Positions 51,766-63,044 of a stretch of 64,000 bases of DNA are shown one piece after another; positions within the stretch are counted from its first letter, which is position 1; the number at the start of each line of letters is the position of its first letter. The DNA lies in contig CM055742.1 in NCBI GenBank assembly GCA_029465975.1, positions 2,889,622-2,953,621 of the forward strand. The letters are read 5' to 3'. Source of the stretch: Dallia pectoralis. Taxonomy: Eukaryota; Chordata; Actinopteri; Esociformes; Umbridae. The position numbers and the translations under genes were made by a program. Below the pieces are notes generated by a model, which saw only the letters and a program-made list of their open reading frames with translations, ran no database searches and was not told the origin of the DNA.

Positions 51766-53721
51766 GCCATACACACACACTGGCACACACACACACAGCC
51801 ATACACACACACACACACACACACTGGCACACACACACACACACCCATACACACACACTGGCACACACACACACAGCCATACACACACACACACACACAC
51901 ACTGGCACACACACACACACACACAGCCATACACACACACTGGCACACACACACACACACACACACTGGCACACACACACAGCTATAAGTTTGACTTATC
52001 ATATACTGGGTGAATAACCCCGTCTTCTCCCCTCCTCTCATCTTCCCTCTCCTCAGGTTACAGTGCCCCACAGGGAGGCTATGACCCAATTGTACGCAGT
52101 CTCCATAACCTGGCTCACCTCTTCCTCAACGGGACGGGAGGCCAGACTCACCTGTCCCCTAACGACCCCATCTTCGTCCTGCTCCACACCTTCACCGACG
52201 CCATCTTTGACGAGTGGCTGAGCCGACACGCCCCAGGTATCTAATTATACACCTGCAACCAATCAGAGCACACATGCAATTAGCTCTAAATGACCCAAAG
52301 GAAGTCAGACACACCCAGATACGCCCACACACACCCGGACCCGCCCACTCACATACAGACACACCCAGACGCACTGGATACACCCAGACACACCCGGACC
52401 CGCCCACTCACATACAGACACACCCAGACGCACTGGATACACCCAGACACACCCGAACCCGCCCACTCACATACAGACACACCCAGACGCACTGGATACA
52501 CCCAGACACACCCGGACCCGCCCACTCACATACAGACACACCCAGACGCACTGGATACACCCAGACACACCCGGACCCGCCCACTCACATACAGACACAC
52601 CCAGACGCACTGGATACACCCAGACACACCCGGACCCGCCCACTCACATACAGACACATCCTCAAAACGGCCAGTCTAACCCACACACGTGCACACACAC
52701 CCCCACACGTGCACGTTGACATCCCGGTTCTTGGCGTTACCCTTTACCTCCAGGAGAGGTGGGGTATCCTGAGGAGAACGCTCCCATTGGTCACAACAGA
52801 CAGTTCAACATGGTTCCCTTCTGGCCACCCGTCACCAACGCTCAGATGTTCCTTACCGCTCCGGAGAACCTGGGGTACAGCTACGAGGTCACCTGGCCCA
52901 GTGAGTCACACACACACACACACACACTACCGCTTGCCAAACACCAGGTCCCGAAACCGTTACTGGGAACTGGGACTTAAATAAAACCAAGCATATCGTC
53001 TTCCCTGTCTGAAAAGGTCACGCCCACATTCCTGATTGAACTGCCATCACAGATTTGACTCCCATTTAAATATAGATCTTACGTTTACATCTCTAAAATC
53101 ACATTTACATTGTTTACCCTACGTTTATGTATTTAACCAGATGTTTACATTCTACATCAAACGTTTGGACTCACATACCGATTAACTGGAACGAGACATA
53201 GTGCATGAACCTCACAGTGAGGGAGTAATGCGCTCATCTAGACAGCTTATAAGGACACAGACACTATTCATGTATTTAACCATCATTTGGAAAAGTTTAA
53301 AGTCAACACATAGCATACGGTCCAAAAACTTGGCTACCCACAAAAGCCATTTCACAGCAGAAACATCAGGAATATCCGGATGGTGGGTTGACACGTAATT
53401 CAGTGAAGTAAAGTTACTCACTTCACAAAGCAGATGAAAATAAGTCACTGTCTCCGCAGTTGGTGCTGAACACATTTATCCCGGTCTAACTGTCTCTTTA
53501 CTGTCGCACCTCCAGCGCGTCCCTACACCGTGTCAGAGATGATCACCATGGTTATTGTCGCCACCGTGCTGCTGGTGGCGGCCGGGACCGGTGTCGTGGC
53601 ATGTGGTGCCCGCGCCCGCTGCATCCGCTCCGTGGGGAGTCTGCAGCCGTTGCTAGGGGAGACGTTCCGTCGCTACTCCGAGGATGACAGACAGATGGAA
53701 AAGAGCAGGTCTGTAGTGTAG
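45394..53721 (+). CDS. tyrp1: Tyrosinase-related protein 1 (melanosomal membrane glycoprotein)
   Basis: Nine coding exons, 529 aa (human TYRP1 is 537): 45394-45398, 45723-46078, 46293-46401, 46511-46724, 48426-48630, 49942-50109, 52057-52236, 52754-52900, 53516-53721. Every junction is GT-AG and phase-consistent. The first exon (only ATG+CG) is tentative; the rest is firm. Features: signal peptide (about 1-18), Cys-rich EGF-like region (about 23-117), metal site A His184/His207/His216, metal site B His369/His373/His396 (each eight less than the human numbers as I recall them), a C-terminal membrane span (about 470-491), a QPLL dileucine melanosome-sorting motif at 505-508, and the terminal Ser-Val-Val. 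In vertebrates Tyrp1 acts in eumelanin synthesis and stabilises tyrosinase in melanosomes. It is tail to tail with mpdz. I cannot say whether this is the teleost a or b paralogue. Introns 4, 5, 6 and 7 carry large tandem arrays. Confidence 0.95.
46750..48400. repeat. 16-bp polypyrimidine-rich minisatellite, about 100 copies, in tyrp1 intron 4
   Basis: Units of 'tctccactcttccatc', with C/T variants at 'ccatc/ctatc' and occasional 'tatttttcc' units. It fills the intron between exons 4 and 5. The intron (46725-48425) is 1701 bp, a multiple of three, and open in the tyrp1 frame. Confidence 0.96.
48650..49040. repeat. About 60-bp minisatellite, 6-7 copies, in tyrp1 intron 5
   Basis: Units of 'cagggaccataatatgtgta' + 'acacatttaatcctttgata' + 'gactaggaaccagctgtta', starting about 25 bp after the exon 5 donor. 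Confidence 0.94.
50122..51982. repeat. 32-bp CA-based minisatellite (about 1.86 kb) in tyrp1 intron 6
   Basis: Units of 'gccatacacacacactggca' + 'cacacacacaca', about 55 copies with some pure CA expansions. It begins about 12 bp after the exon 6 donor and ends about 75 bp before exon 7. Long open frames on both strands are artefacts. Confidence 0.96.
52310..52655. repeat. 61-bp minisatellite, about 5.5 copies, in tyrp1 intron 7
   Basis: Units of 'acacccggacccgcccactc' + 'acatacagacacacccagac' + 'gcactggatacacccagac'. Confidence 0.92.
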
Positions 53722-53927
53722 AGTTCAAGGGTCCGTCACAAATTGCGCACTAATCCCTATACTGCATGAAGCCATGTGATTAGGGTCTGTAGGACCGACA
53801 CTCCGTCCAGGGGGTGTACCCATTTAGGACGACAGGTGAAAGAGTTCAGGTTGGACCCAGTTGGATCTCGTCAAAAGTTGTGAGATCGTTTGGACGTGTC
53901 CTCAAACAAGCCCTGCCAGGTCTGCAA

Positions 53928-53971
53928 AATAAATGTATTCTGTACTTTTCTGTATCCCCTATTTTAATAAA
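53928..53971 (+). promoter_or_regulatory. tyrp1: tyrp1 polyadenylation signals
   Basis: Two canonical AATAAA hexamers at 53928-53933 and 53966-53971, about 207 and 245 bp after the stop codon. The second is followed by a 'gttgtactgg' GU-rich stretch typical of a cleavage-site downstream element. Confidence 0.6.
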
Positions 53972-54349
53972 GTTGTACTGGATTTCAAATTCGGCATCTA
54001 TGTCTCTTCGCAATATTTGTCACTGTTTTGTCTGATATAAAATTACCAGATTTTAAATCGGCCTTTCTAAAGGTGGCTTTATGGCCTTTGACTTTTGCTT
54101 GTAAACTTGTCGGGCAGATATTGTAATTGTATCCACAAGAGGGCCGCTTTATATAGGCCAAGTTACCGGGGTAGTTTGTCACTTTATCCACTATGAGTGG
54201 GTTTGGGGCGCACTCTGGTGGATTAGAGGCGTCATTACACTTGGCCGTTCAAAGTAGACCACTGTTTTGCATCTCCCATCATCTCTCATCAGACACCAAG
54301 GTCAGTTCCATCTTATTTGCAGTCAAATCAGGGAGAGCAGACAGCCAGG

Positions 54350-54815
54350 TGGACAGAAAGAGAGGAAGAGAGACAAGCCAACAGGTGGACAGAGAGGAAG
54401 AGAGACAAGCGAACAGGTGGATCTACAGACAGGAAGAGAGACAAGCTGACAGGTGGACAGACAGAGAGGGAGAGAGAAGCCTACAGGTGAACACAGTCAC
54501 TGAATAACACAGTTCAGAATAACACAGTCCTGTATAACACAGTCCAGAATAACACAGTCCTGTATAACACAGTCCAGAATAACACAGTCTGTGTTGCCAT
54601 CAGATCCTAATCTAAAGAAGGGGAATTCGAACCAACTCTGGTTTGTGTCATCTGTTCCTACTGAGAGGACAACATGTATTCCTCCATCCTACTGAGAGGA
54701 CAACATGTATTCCTCCATCCTACTGAGAGGACAACATGTATTCCTCCATCCTACTGAGAGGACAACATGTATTCCTCCATCCTACTGAGAGGACAACATG
54801 TATTCCTCCATCCCT
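54350..54815. repeat. Three short adjacent minisatellites
   Basis: About 33-bp 'agagacaagccaacaggtgg' units (54350-54490), 'aacacagtcctgtat' units (54500-54585) and a 30-bp 'tactgagaggacaacatgta' + 'ttcctccatc' array (54658-54812). Confidence 0.88.
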
Positions 54816-55837
54816 TCATCCACTCTCCTCCATAAGGACTGTAGAAAGTCCATTAACTTAACTCCATTAACTTTAAATAAAATAGAGGGAACGGGCGGCA
54901 GGGGAGGAGGTTTGTCACGACATTAAATATTCAAGGTTGTTACAAGGCAAGAGCTTTAACGAGCAAGAGCTTTAAGAACAAGACATTTTGTTTTATTTTA
55001 AAACCTCATACGTTTTCAACCACGGTATTCCCAGCGTCCCGCGGCACCAGCGGATCGCGGGACGTTTTGAGCGTGTTTTATTGTGTGAACTTCCTGTCCA
55101 CCAGCAGGGCGTCACCTCTGTAAATAACAGGTCCCCCCAAACATCCCAAATAGTCATGTAACCCATAATGACGCATAAACTCAATGGGGCTCCTCACACT
55201 CCTCCTGTAGTCCGTAGTCAAGGAGACCTCCTTCCAGACACCAGACCCAACCCCGGAACTGACCCTGTGTCAGTTTAACACCTGACCCAATACCAAACCC
55301 AGTGGAATGCCTCGTTTACCTCATGTTTGCTCTTGCCTGGTGTCTCTGTAAAGGAGAAAGGATAGTTCTAATAAATTCTTATTTAATATGGTTAAATAAT
55401 CTACAGATTACAAATATAATGCATGAAAGGTAGAGATATCTTTAATTTAACATCATCCTGATCACCAGAAAATACAACTGTGTCATTTATTCAAGGTCCA
55501 AAATGGCTAATGAAGTTTGTAATTTCCACTTTAAAATGTCCCATTTCATTTGAAGAATGTCCATATATTTAAATGCTAAATAATTCACACGCTGCATCCG
55601 TGCAGAATTATGTTCCTGCTGTAGCAAACTGTCTCAAACCAAGACACCACATCTGTAAGAAACACAAAAATACCATCTTAAAATGAACAAAAGTTGCAGA
55701 AACATGACCTGATAACAATATGCATGCTCTACAGTACTACAATGAATAAATAAAACAACATTAACTAACAACACAGCTATTCCAGAATAAAACAACTTTA
55801 ACTAACATTCCATGCTATTATTAGCGACTGTTATCGT

Positions 55838-56705
55838 CTGATGTTGTCTGTTATAATCTTATGTGGTCTGTTGTCTTCTGTTGTTGTCTGTTATAATCTT
55901 ATGTGGTCTGTTGTCTTCTGTTGTTGTCTGTCATAATCTGATGTGGTCTGTTGTAGTCTGTTATAATCTGATGTGGTCTGTTGTCTTCTGTTGTTGTCTG
56001 TTATAATCTGATGTGGTCTGTTGTCTTCTGTTGTTGTCTGTTATAATCTGATGTGGTCTGTTGTTGTCTGTTATAATCTGATGTGGTCTGTTGTTGTCTG
56101 TCATAATCTGATGTGGTCTGTTGTTGTCTGTTATAATCTGATGTGGTCTGTTGTCTTCTGTTGTTGTCTGTTATAATCTGATGTGGTCTGTTGTCTTCTG
56201 TTGTTGTCTGTTATAATCTGATGTGGTCTGTTGTCTTCTGTTGTTGTCTGTTATAATCTGATGTGGTCTGTTGTCTTCTGTTGTTGTCTGTCATAATCTG
56301 ATGTGGTCTGTTGTTGTCTGTTATAATCTGATGTTGTCTGTTATAATCTGATGTGGTCTGTTGTCTTCTGTTGTTGTCCGTTATAATCTGTTGTTGTCTG
56401 TTATAATCTGATGTGGTCTGTTGTTGTCTGTCATAACCTGATGTGGTCTGTTGTCTTCTGTTGTTGTCTGTTATAATCTGATGTGGTCTGTTGTTGTCTG
56501 TCATAATCTGATGTGGTCTGTTGTTGTCTGTTATAATCTGATGTTGTCTGTTATAATCTGATGTGGTCTGATGTGGTCTGTTGTCTTCTGTTGTTGTCTG
56601 TTATTATCTGATGTGGTCTGTTGTTGTCTGTTATAATCTGATGTGGTCTGTTGTCTTCTGTTGTTGTCTGTCATAATCTGATGTGGTCTGTTGTCTTCTG
56701 TTCCG
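55838..56705. repeat. Compound minisatellite ('tctgatgtggtctgttgt')
   Basis: About 870 bp built from 'ttataatctgatgtggtctg' and 'ttgtcttctgttgttgtctg' modules in variable order. Confidence 0.93.
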
Positions 56706-56867
56706 TTGTGTGCAAGTAAGAAACAATAATGACCATGTTCTTTAATGTTTTTGGTGAAGTGGAAGCACTGATTGGTTGAATTTGCTACTGATAGCAATAG
56801 CACCATTAACACTAGTTGTAGTAGTAAATACCATAATAAGATAGTGAGCCTGAGTAAGCCTTGAGTT

Positions 56868-57178
56868 AGCATTCAGTTAGCATTGAGTTAGCGTTGAGTT
56901 AGCATTGAGAAAGCATTCAGTTAGCCTTGAGAAAGCATTCAGTTAGCCTTGAGTTAGCATTGAGTTAGCCTTGAGTTAGCATTGAGAAAGCATTCAGTTA
57001 GCCTTGAGTTAGCATTTAGTTAGCATTGAGTTAGCGTTGAGTTAGCATTGAGAAAGCATTCAGTTAGCCTTGAGTCAGCCTTGAGTTAGCCTTGAGTTAG
57101 CATTGAGAAAGCATTCAGTTAGCCTTGAGTTAGCAATGAGAAAGCATTCAGTTAGCTTTGAGTTAGCATTGAGTTAGT
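56868..57178. repeat. Minisatellite ('gagttagcattgagaaagca')
   Basis: About 11-33-bp modules 'gttagcattga', 'gaaagcattca' and 'gttagccttga'. Confidence 0.9.
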
Positions 57179-57870
57179 TGGCGTCTTATATAATTCATCC
57201 ATTTGTGACAGACTCTAATGTTAATTGAAGACAATTCATTATATAGATTTCCATTAAATTACTTTCTATTAGTTATACTAGCCCACAGACATAATGAAGC
57301 AGTATTGATTAGTATACATCCAAGCATACTAATCTGAACAGAATCAATAACAAAACCTAAATAATAATAAAATAAACAAAGTAACATCATTACGATAGAT
57401 GCATTATTATCATATTGCTCTAGTAAGGTAGAAACTATAATCTATAAAATAATACCACTTCAGACAGTATACTAACCCAGGTAAAACCTCCAAACAGCCA
57501 TATAAAAGCTTGGCGTTCTCACATCTCTTCACCTTACATTTCCCTGCATCTCTATTCATCTAGTGACATTTCTACATATCTAGGTGAGGTACATTGTGAA
57601 CGAGGCCATATCCGTCATGGCCGCACCGATACAGAATCACTGTTTTTGTCGTTTGGCTACATGGGGCGTAAAAACAAGTTAGAGCTACTGGTTGCCGGTT
57701 CAAATCCTGAGCAAGCAAGATTAACACTGCCCCTCTGTAACCCTGTAACAGCTCAGTTAGTCCTTCCCTGTTCTGGTCAGTTCCTATAATGTTGTGCGGA
57801 ATGCATCCAGCTCTGGTGTATTCTGTGAATGACATCATCAACGGGTGACAGGCGTGCGTGTTGACTACGT

Positions 57871-60800
57871 TCATGAGAGAACGGTGAGGACTACAGTTCC
57901 CCGGGTCCTCTTCAGTATGGCCACAGCGTCTGCGTGGGTCACCCCCTCCAGAGAGTGACCGTTTACAGCAAGTATCTGATCACCGCGTTGTAGTCGGCCA
58001 TCTTCTATCGCTGCCCCCTAAAGAAAGACGGAGAGTGAGAGAAATGGGGGAGACGGGGAGAGAAATGGGGGAGACAGGCAGATAAATGGGGGAGACAGGC
58101 AGAGAAATGGGGGAGACAGGCAGAGAAATGGGGGAGACAGGGAGAGAAATGGGAGAAACGGGGAGATAAATGGGGGAGACAGGCAGAGAAATGGGGGAGA
58201 CAGGCAGAGAAATGGGGGAGACAAGGAGAGAAATGGGGAGACAGGCAGAGAAATGGGGGAGACAGGGAGAGAAATGGGGGAGACGGGGAGAGAAATGGGG
58301 GAGACAGGCAGAGAAATGGGGGAGACAGGCAGAGAAATGGGGGAGACAGGGAGAGAAATGGGGGAGACGGGGAGAGAAATGGGGGAGACGGGGAGTCATG
58401 CATTGATTTATTCCTAAAGGTTGACCATGTATTGATTTATTCCTAAAGGTTGACCATGTATTGATTTATTCCTAAAAGTTGACCATGTATTGATTTATTC
58501 CTAAAGGTTGACCATGTATTGATTTATTCCTAAAGGTTGACCAGGTATTGATTTATTCCTAAAGGTTGACCATGTATTGATTTATTGCTAAAGTTGACCA
58601 TGTATTGATTTATTCCTAAAAGTTGACCATGTATTGATTTATTGGTGATAGTTGACCATGTATTGATTTATTCCTAAAGGTTGACCATGTATTCATTTAT
58701 TGGTGATAGTTGACCATGTATTGATTTATTCCTAAAGGTTGACCATGTATTGATTTATTCCTAAAAGTTGACCATGTATTCATTTATTGGTGATAGTTGA
58801 CCATGTATTGATTTATTGATAAACAAAACCCAGTGAAACCAGTAGTGGTCTGGGAGTTACCTTGCCAAAGATAGTTTTGACGTAAATAGGCAGGTCGCCG
58901 TGGGGACTGCCAAACCCTCCGATTACGCTGAAGCCCAGACCCAGAGCTCCCCTCTTCAGGGTTATGGACTGATACACCTGAGGACTGGCAGAACACCAAA
59001 GACAATGTCATGGTGACGATATTGAAGCCAGGACGATTGACAACACAGATATTTGACATTTCAAATATTAGAATGTAATAAAAACGTTTTTAGATGAGGA
59101 ACCTTCTGTTGTTGTGATAAACAGTGCCCCCTGTGGAGGAGACTCCCAAATTTCCCTGGCCCAGCTCCTCCTGTCCACCTCCACGGCCCTCAGGCAAGGG
59201 TCCTGGGGACTGCACCTAGACAGAGAGAGGAGGTGCCAGGAGAGAGGAGAGGTAAAGGAAGTGGAGAGGCAGAACGGTGTATAAAGGTCCAGCATGTCTG
59301 TCTGGTCCGCATACCTGCAGGGTCACTGGTCCCCTGGTGCTGTTCAGAAGTTCTCCAGCCTCCTGATGACTCATCCCCTCAGAGGAGACGTGGTTAATAC
59401 TGACAATATATTCCCCGACCTGGTGGACAGACAAACAGATAGACAGGTGAATACAGGCAGTCAGGTAGCCGTCAGATGAGGGACAAACAGGCGGAAAAAC
59501 AGGCTCACACAGACTTACATTGATGAGGTGTGTCCGAGCAGCCAGTCCAGTCGGGGCGATAGAAGCAATGAACAGCGGAAGGTCTCCTTGAGGAGAACCG
59601 ACTCCTCCAGCTACACCCAGACCCAAGGAGTCACCGGGGCCCTAGAATATACACCACCCAATAGAGACTACGTCAGAGAAACACCACCCAATAGAGACTA
59701 CGTCAGAGAAACACCACCCAATAGAGACTACGTCAGAGAAACACCACCCAATAGAGACTACGTCAGAGAAACACCACCCAATGGAGACTACGTCAGAGAA
59801 ACACCACCCAATAGAGACTACGTCAGAGAAACACCACCCAATAGAGACTACGTCAGAGAAACACCACCCAATAGAGACTACGTCAGAGAAACACCACGCA
59901 ATAGAGACTACGTCAGAGAAACACCACCCAATAGAGACTACGTCAGAGAAACACCACCCAATAGAGACTACGTCAGAGAAACACCACCCAATAGAGACTA
60001 CGTCAGAGAAACACCACCCAATAGAGACTACGTCAGAGAAACACCACCCAATAGAGACTACGTCAGAGAAACACCACCCAATAGAGACTACGTCAGAGAA
60101 ACACCACCCAATATAGACTACGTCAGAGAAACACCACCCAATAGAGACTACGTCAGAGAAACACCACCCAATAGAGACTACGTCAGAGAAACACCACCCA
60201 ATAGAGACTACGTTAGAGAAACACCACCCAATAGAGACTACGTCAGAGAAACACCACCCAATAGAGACTACGTCAGAGAAACACCACCCAATAGAGACTA
60301 CGTCAGAGAAACACCACCCAATAGAGACTACGTCAGAGAAACACCACCCAATAGAGACTACGTCAGAGAAACACCACCCAATAGAGACTACGTCAGAGAA
60401 ACACCACCCAATAGAGACTACGTCAGAGAAACACCACCCAATAGAGACTACGTCAGAGAAACACCACCCAATAGAGACTACGTCAGAGAAACACCACCCA
60501 ATAGAGACTACGTCAGAGAAACACCACCCAATAGAGACTACGTCAGAGAAACACCACGCAATAGAGACTACGTCAGAGAAACACCACGCAATAGAGACTA
60601 CGTCAGAGAAACACCACCCAATAGAGACTACGTCAGAGAAACACCACGCAATAGAGACTACGTCAGAGAAACACCACCCAATAGAGACTACGTCAGAGAA
60701 ACACCACCCAATAGAGACTACGTCAGAGAAACACCACCCAATAGAGACTACGTCAGAGAAACACCACCCAATAGAGACTACGTCAGAGAAACACCACGCA

Positions 60801-62870
60801 ATAGAGACTACGTCAGAGAAACACCACCCAATAGAGACTACGTCAGAGAAACACCACCCAATAGAGACTACGTCAGAGAAACACCACCCAATAGAGACTA
60901 CGTCAGAGAAACACCACCCAACCGAGACAACGTCAGAGAAACACCAAAAAAAAATCTCAAAATACAAACTGGTAATTAAGGGTGAATTATGTCTCTATGA
61001 TTATGAGAATTATGATAAGGATTATTGTATTTACCAGAAAACAACAAAAAACAACAAAAAACAACACATAACAACCACAGCAGAGTGCTCCCACCTTGTG
61101 TATAACCACTGTCCTTATTTCACTGTGCTCTTTAAATGCTGTGGATGAGAAAATACCATTCATTATTTTATTAATTGAATCACCGTTCAGTTAGTCTGGC
61201 TGAAACCTTTACAGTAACCCCAAACTCACAGTAACTCCCACCAGTCTGTCGACTCAGTGTCTCCCCCTGGTGGTGGACCCCCACATCACACACAGTGGTG
61301 CTGGTCAGAGTGGAGCTGTCGCTGCCCACAGAGTCCCCACTCTGAATGGACAAACAACAAATAATAATATTTAACATAATAACAATGTCAACAACAGATA
61401 TCAACAACAAATAACAACATAGTTGATAAGCTAGGCATAGTCTCTTGTCAAATGTTTCGTGTTGTGTGTTGTTTGCTCTGTTTACACTGTTCATGTACGT
61501 TTTGAAAACGTGTGTCCTAAATGCAGCAGCTAGTGGTCAGAACAAACTCATTGTGTGTGTAAACAGACTTGGTGAATAAACCTGATTATAATTCTGATCA
61601 CAACATGGGCAAAACAAAAGCACAAAATCAATGCAAAAAATGTAACATAATAAGGATTGAAATATATTAAACTGGAATTAGATAGCCTGGGAATTAGATA
61701 GCCTGGTATAAGATGGACTGGGGGTAAGATAACCAGTAGATTACATAGCCTGGGAATTAGATAGCCTGGTATAAGATGGATGACTCCGGGTAAGATAACC
61801 AGGAGATTACATAGCCTGGTATAAGCTGGACTGGGGAAAAGCAATCTTAGGGGATAGGGTAGCCTGGGAATACGTTAGCCAGAGGATTAGAACAATAAGA
61901 ACAATATGGAGTTTGAAAGTCTTCTAGAATGTTTACATTACATTTAAATAACATTACATTTACACAACATTACATGTTTACATTACATTACATTACATTT
62001 ACATTACATTTACCTGACTCTCCGTTGGAGTAGTGAACACCTACTTTACATTACATTACATGTTTACATTTACATTATATTGCATTTACATTACATTACA
62101 TGTTTACATGACTCTCCATGGAGTAGTGAACACCAGCTTTACATTACATTACATGTTTACATTTACATTATATTCCATTTACATTACATGTTTACATTAC
62201 ATTTACATTATACTTACATTACATTTACCTGACTCTCCATGGAGTAGTGAACACCAGCTTTACATTACATTACATGTTTACATTTACATTATATTGCATT
62301 TACATTACATTACATGTTTACATGACTCTCCATGGAGTAGTGAACACCAGCTTTACATTACATTACATGATAACATGACTCTCCATGGAGTAGTGAACAC
62401 CGGCTTTACATTACATTACATGTTTACATTACATTACATTTACATTACACTTACCTGACTCTCCATGGAGTAGTGAACACCAGCTTTACATTACATTACA
62501 TGTTTACATTACATTACATTTACATTACACTTACCTGACTCTCCATGGAGTAGTGAACACCAGCTTTACATTACATTACATGTTTACATTACATTACATT
62601 TACATTACACTTACCTGACTCTCCATGGAGTAGTGAACACCAGCTTTACATTACATTACATTACATTTACATTACACTTACCTGACTCTCCATGGAGTAG
62701 TGAACACCAGCTTTAAACCGAGCAACTTCTAGGGTTACTGTTTCACTAGTCTGACGGGGGAAGAAGAAAGGACAAACCATGCAAGAGAGGTCAAAGCTTT
62801 TTGCCAAACAGACGTTGAAAATATGCATCTTCTGTGCATGTGTGTGTGTGCGTATGTGAGTGTCAGTGTG

Positions 62871-62920
<50 letters not shown>

Positions 62921-63000
62921 TTTGTGTGTGTGTGTATGTGTATGTGCGTGTGTGTGTGTGTGCGTGGGTGTGTGTGTATGTGTATGTGTGTGTGCGTGGG

Positions 63001-63044
<44 letters not shown>

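Larger units (their letters stand above)
53722..57870. other. tyrp1-mpdz intergenic region
   Basis: Holds the tyrp1 3' UTR, a dispersed-repeat fragment (53740-53830), several arrays and non-coding DNA at 54.9-55.8 and 57.2-57.85 kb. In mammals LURAP1L lies between TYRP1 and MPDZ; I find no exon resembling it here. The mpdz 3' UTR must begin at 57870 on the minus strand; no obvious AATAAA could be assigned close to it. Confidence 0.5.

Noticed and set aside
50053..52089. Frames of 380-665 codons rich in Thr-His or Cys-Val
   Set aside because: Translations of a CA/GT satellite in tyrp1 intron 6; no codon structure or homology.
57572..57874. 100-codon minus-strand frame just after the mpdz stop
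   Set aside because: Starts by overlapping the mpdz TGA in another frame and shows no family features; most likely chance within the 3' UTR.
59528..60979. Long open frames on both strands (about 480 and 440 codons)
   Set aside because: Produced by a homogeneous 30-bp repeat lacking stops; the array lies inside an mpdz intron between two well-supported exons.
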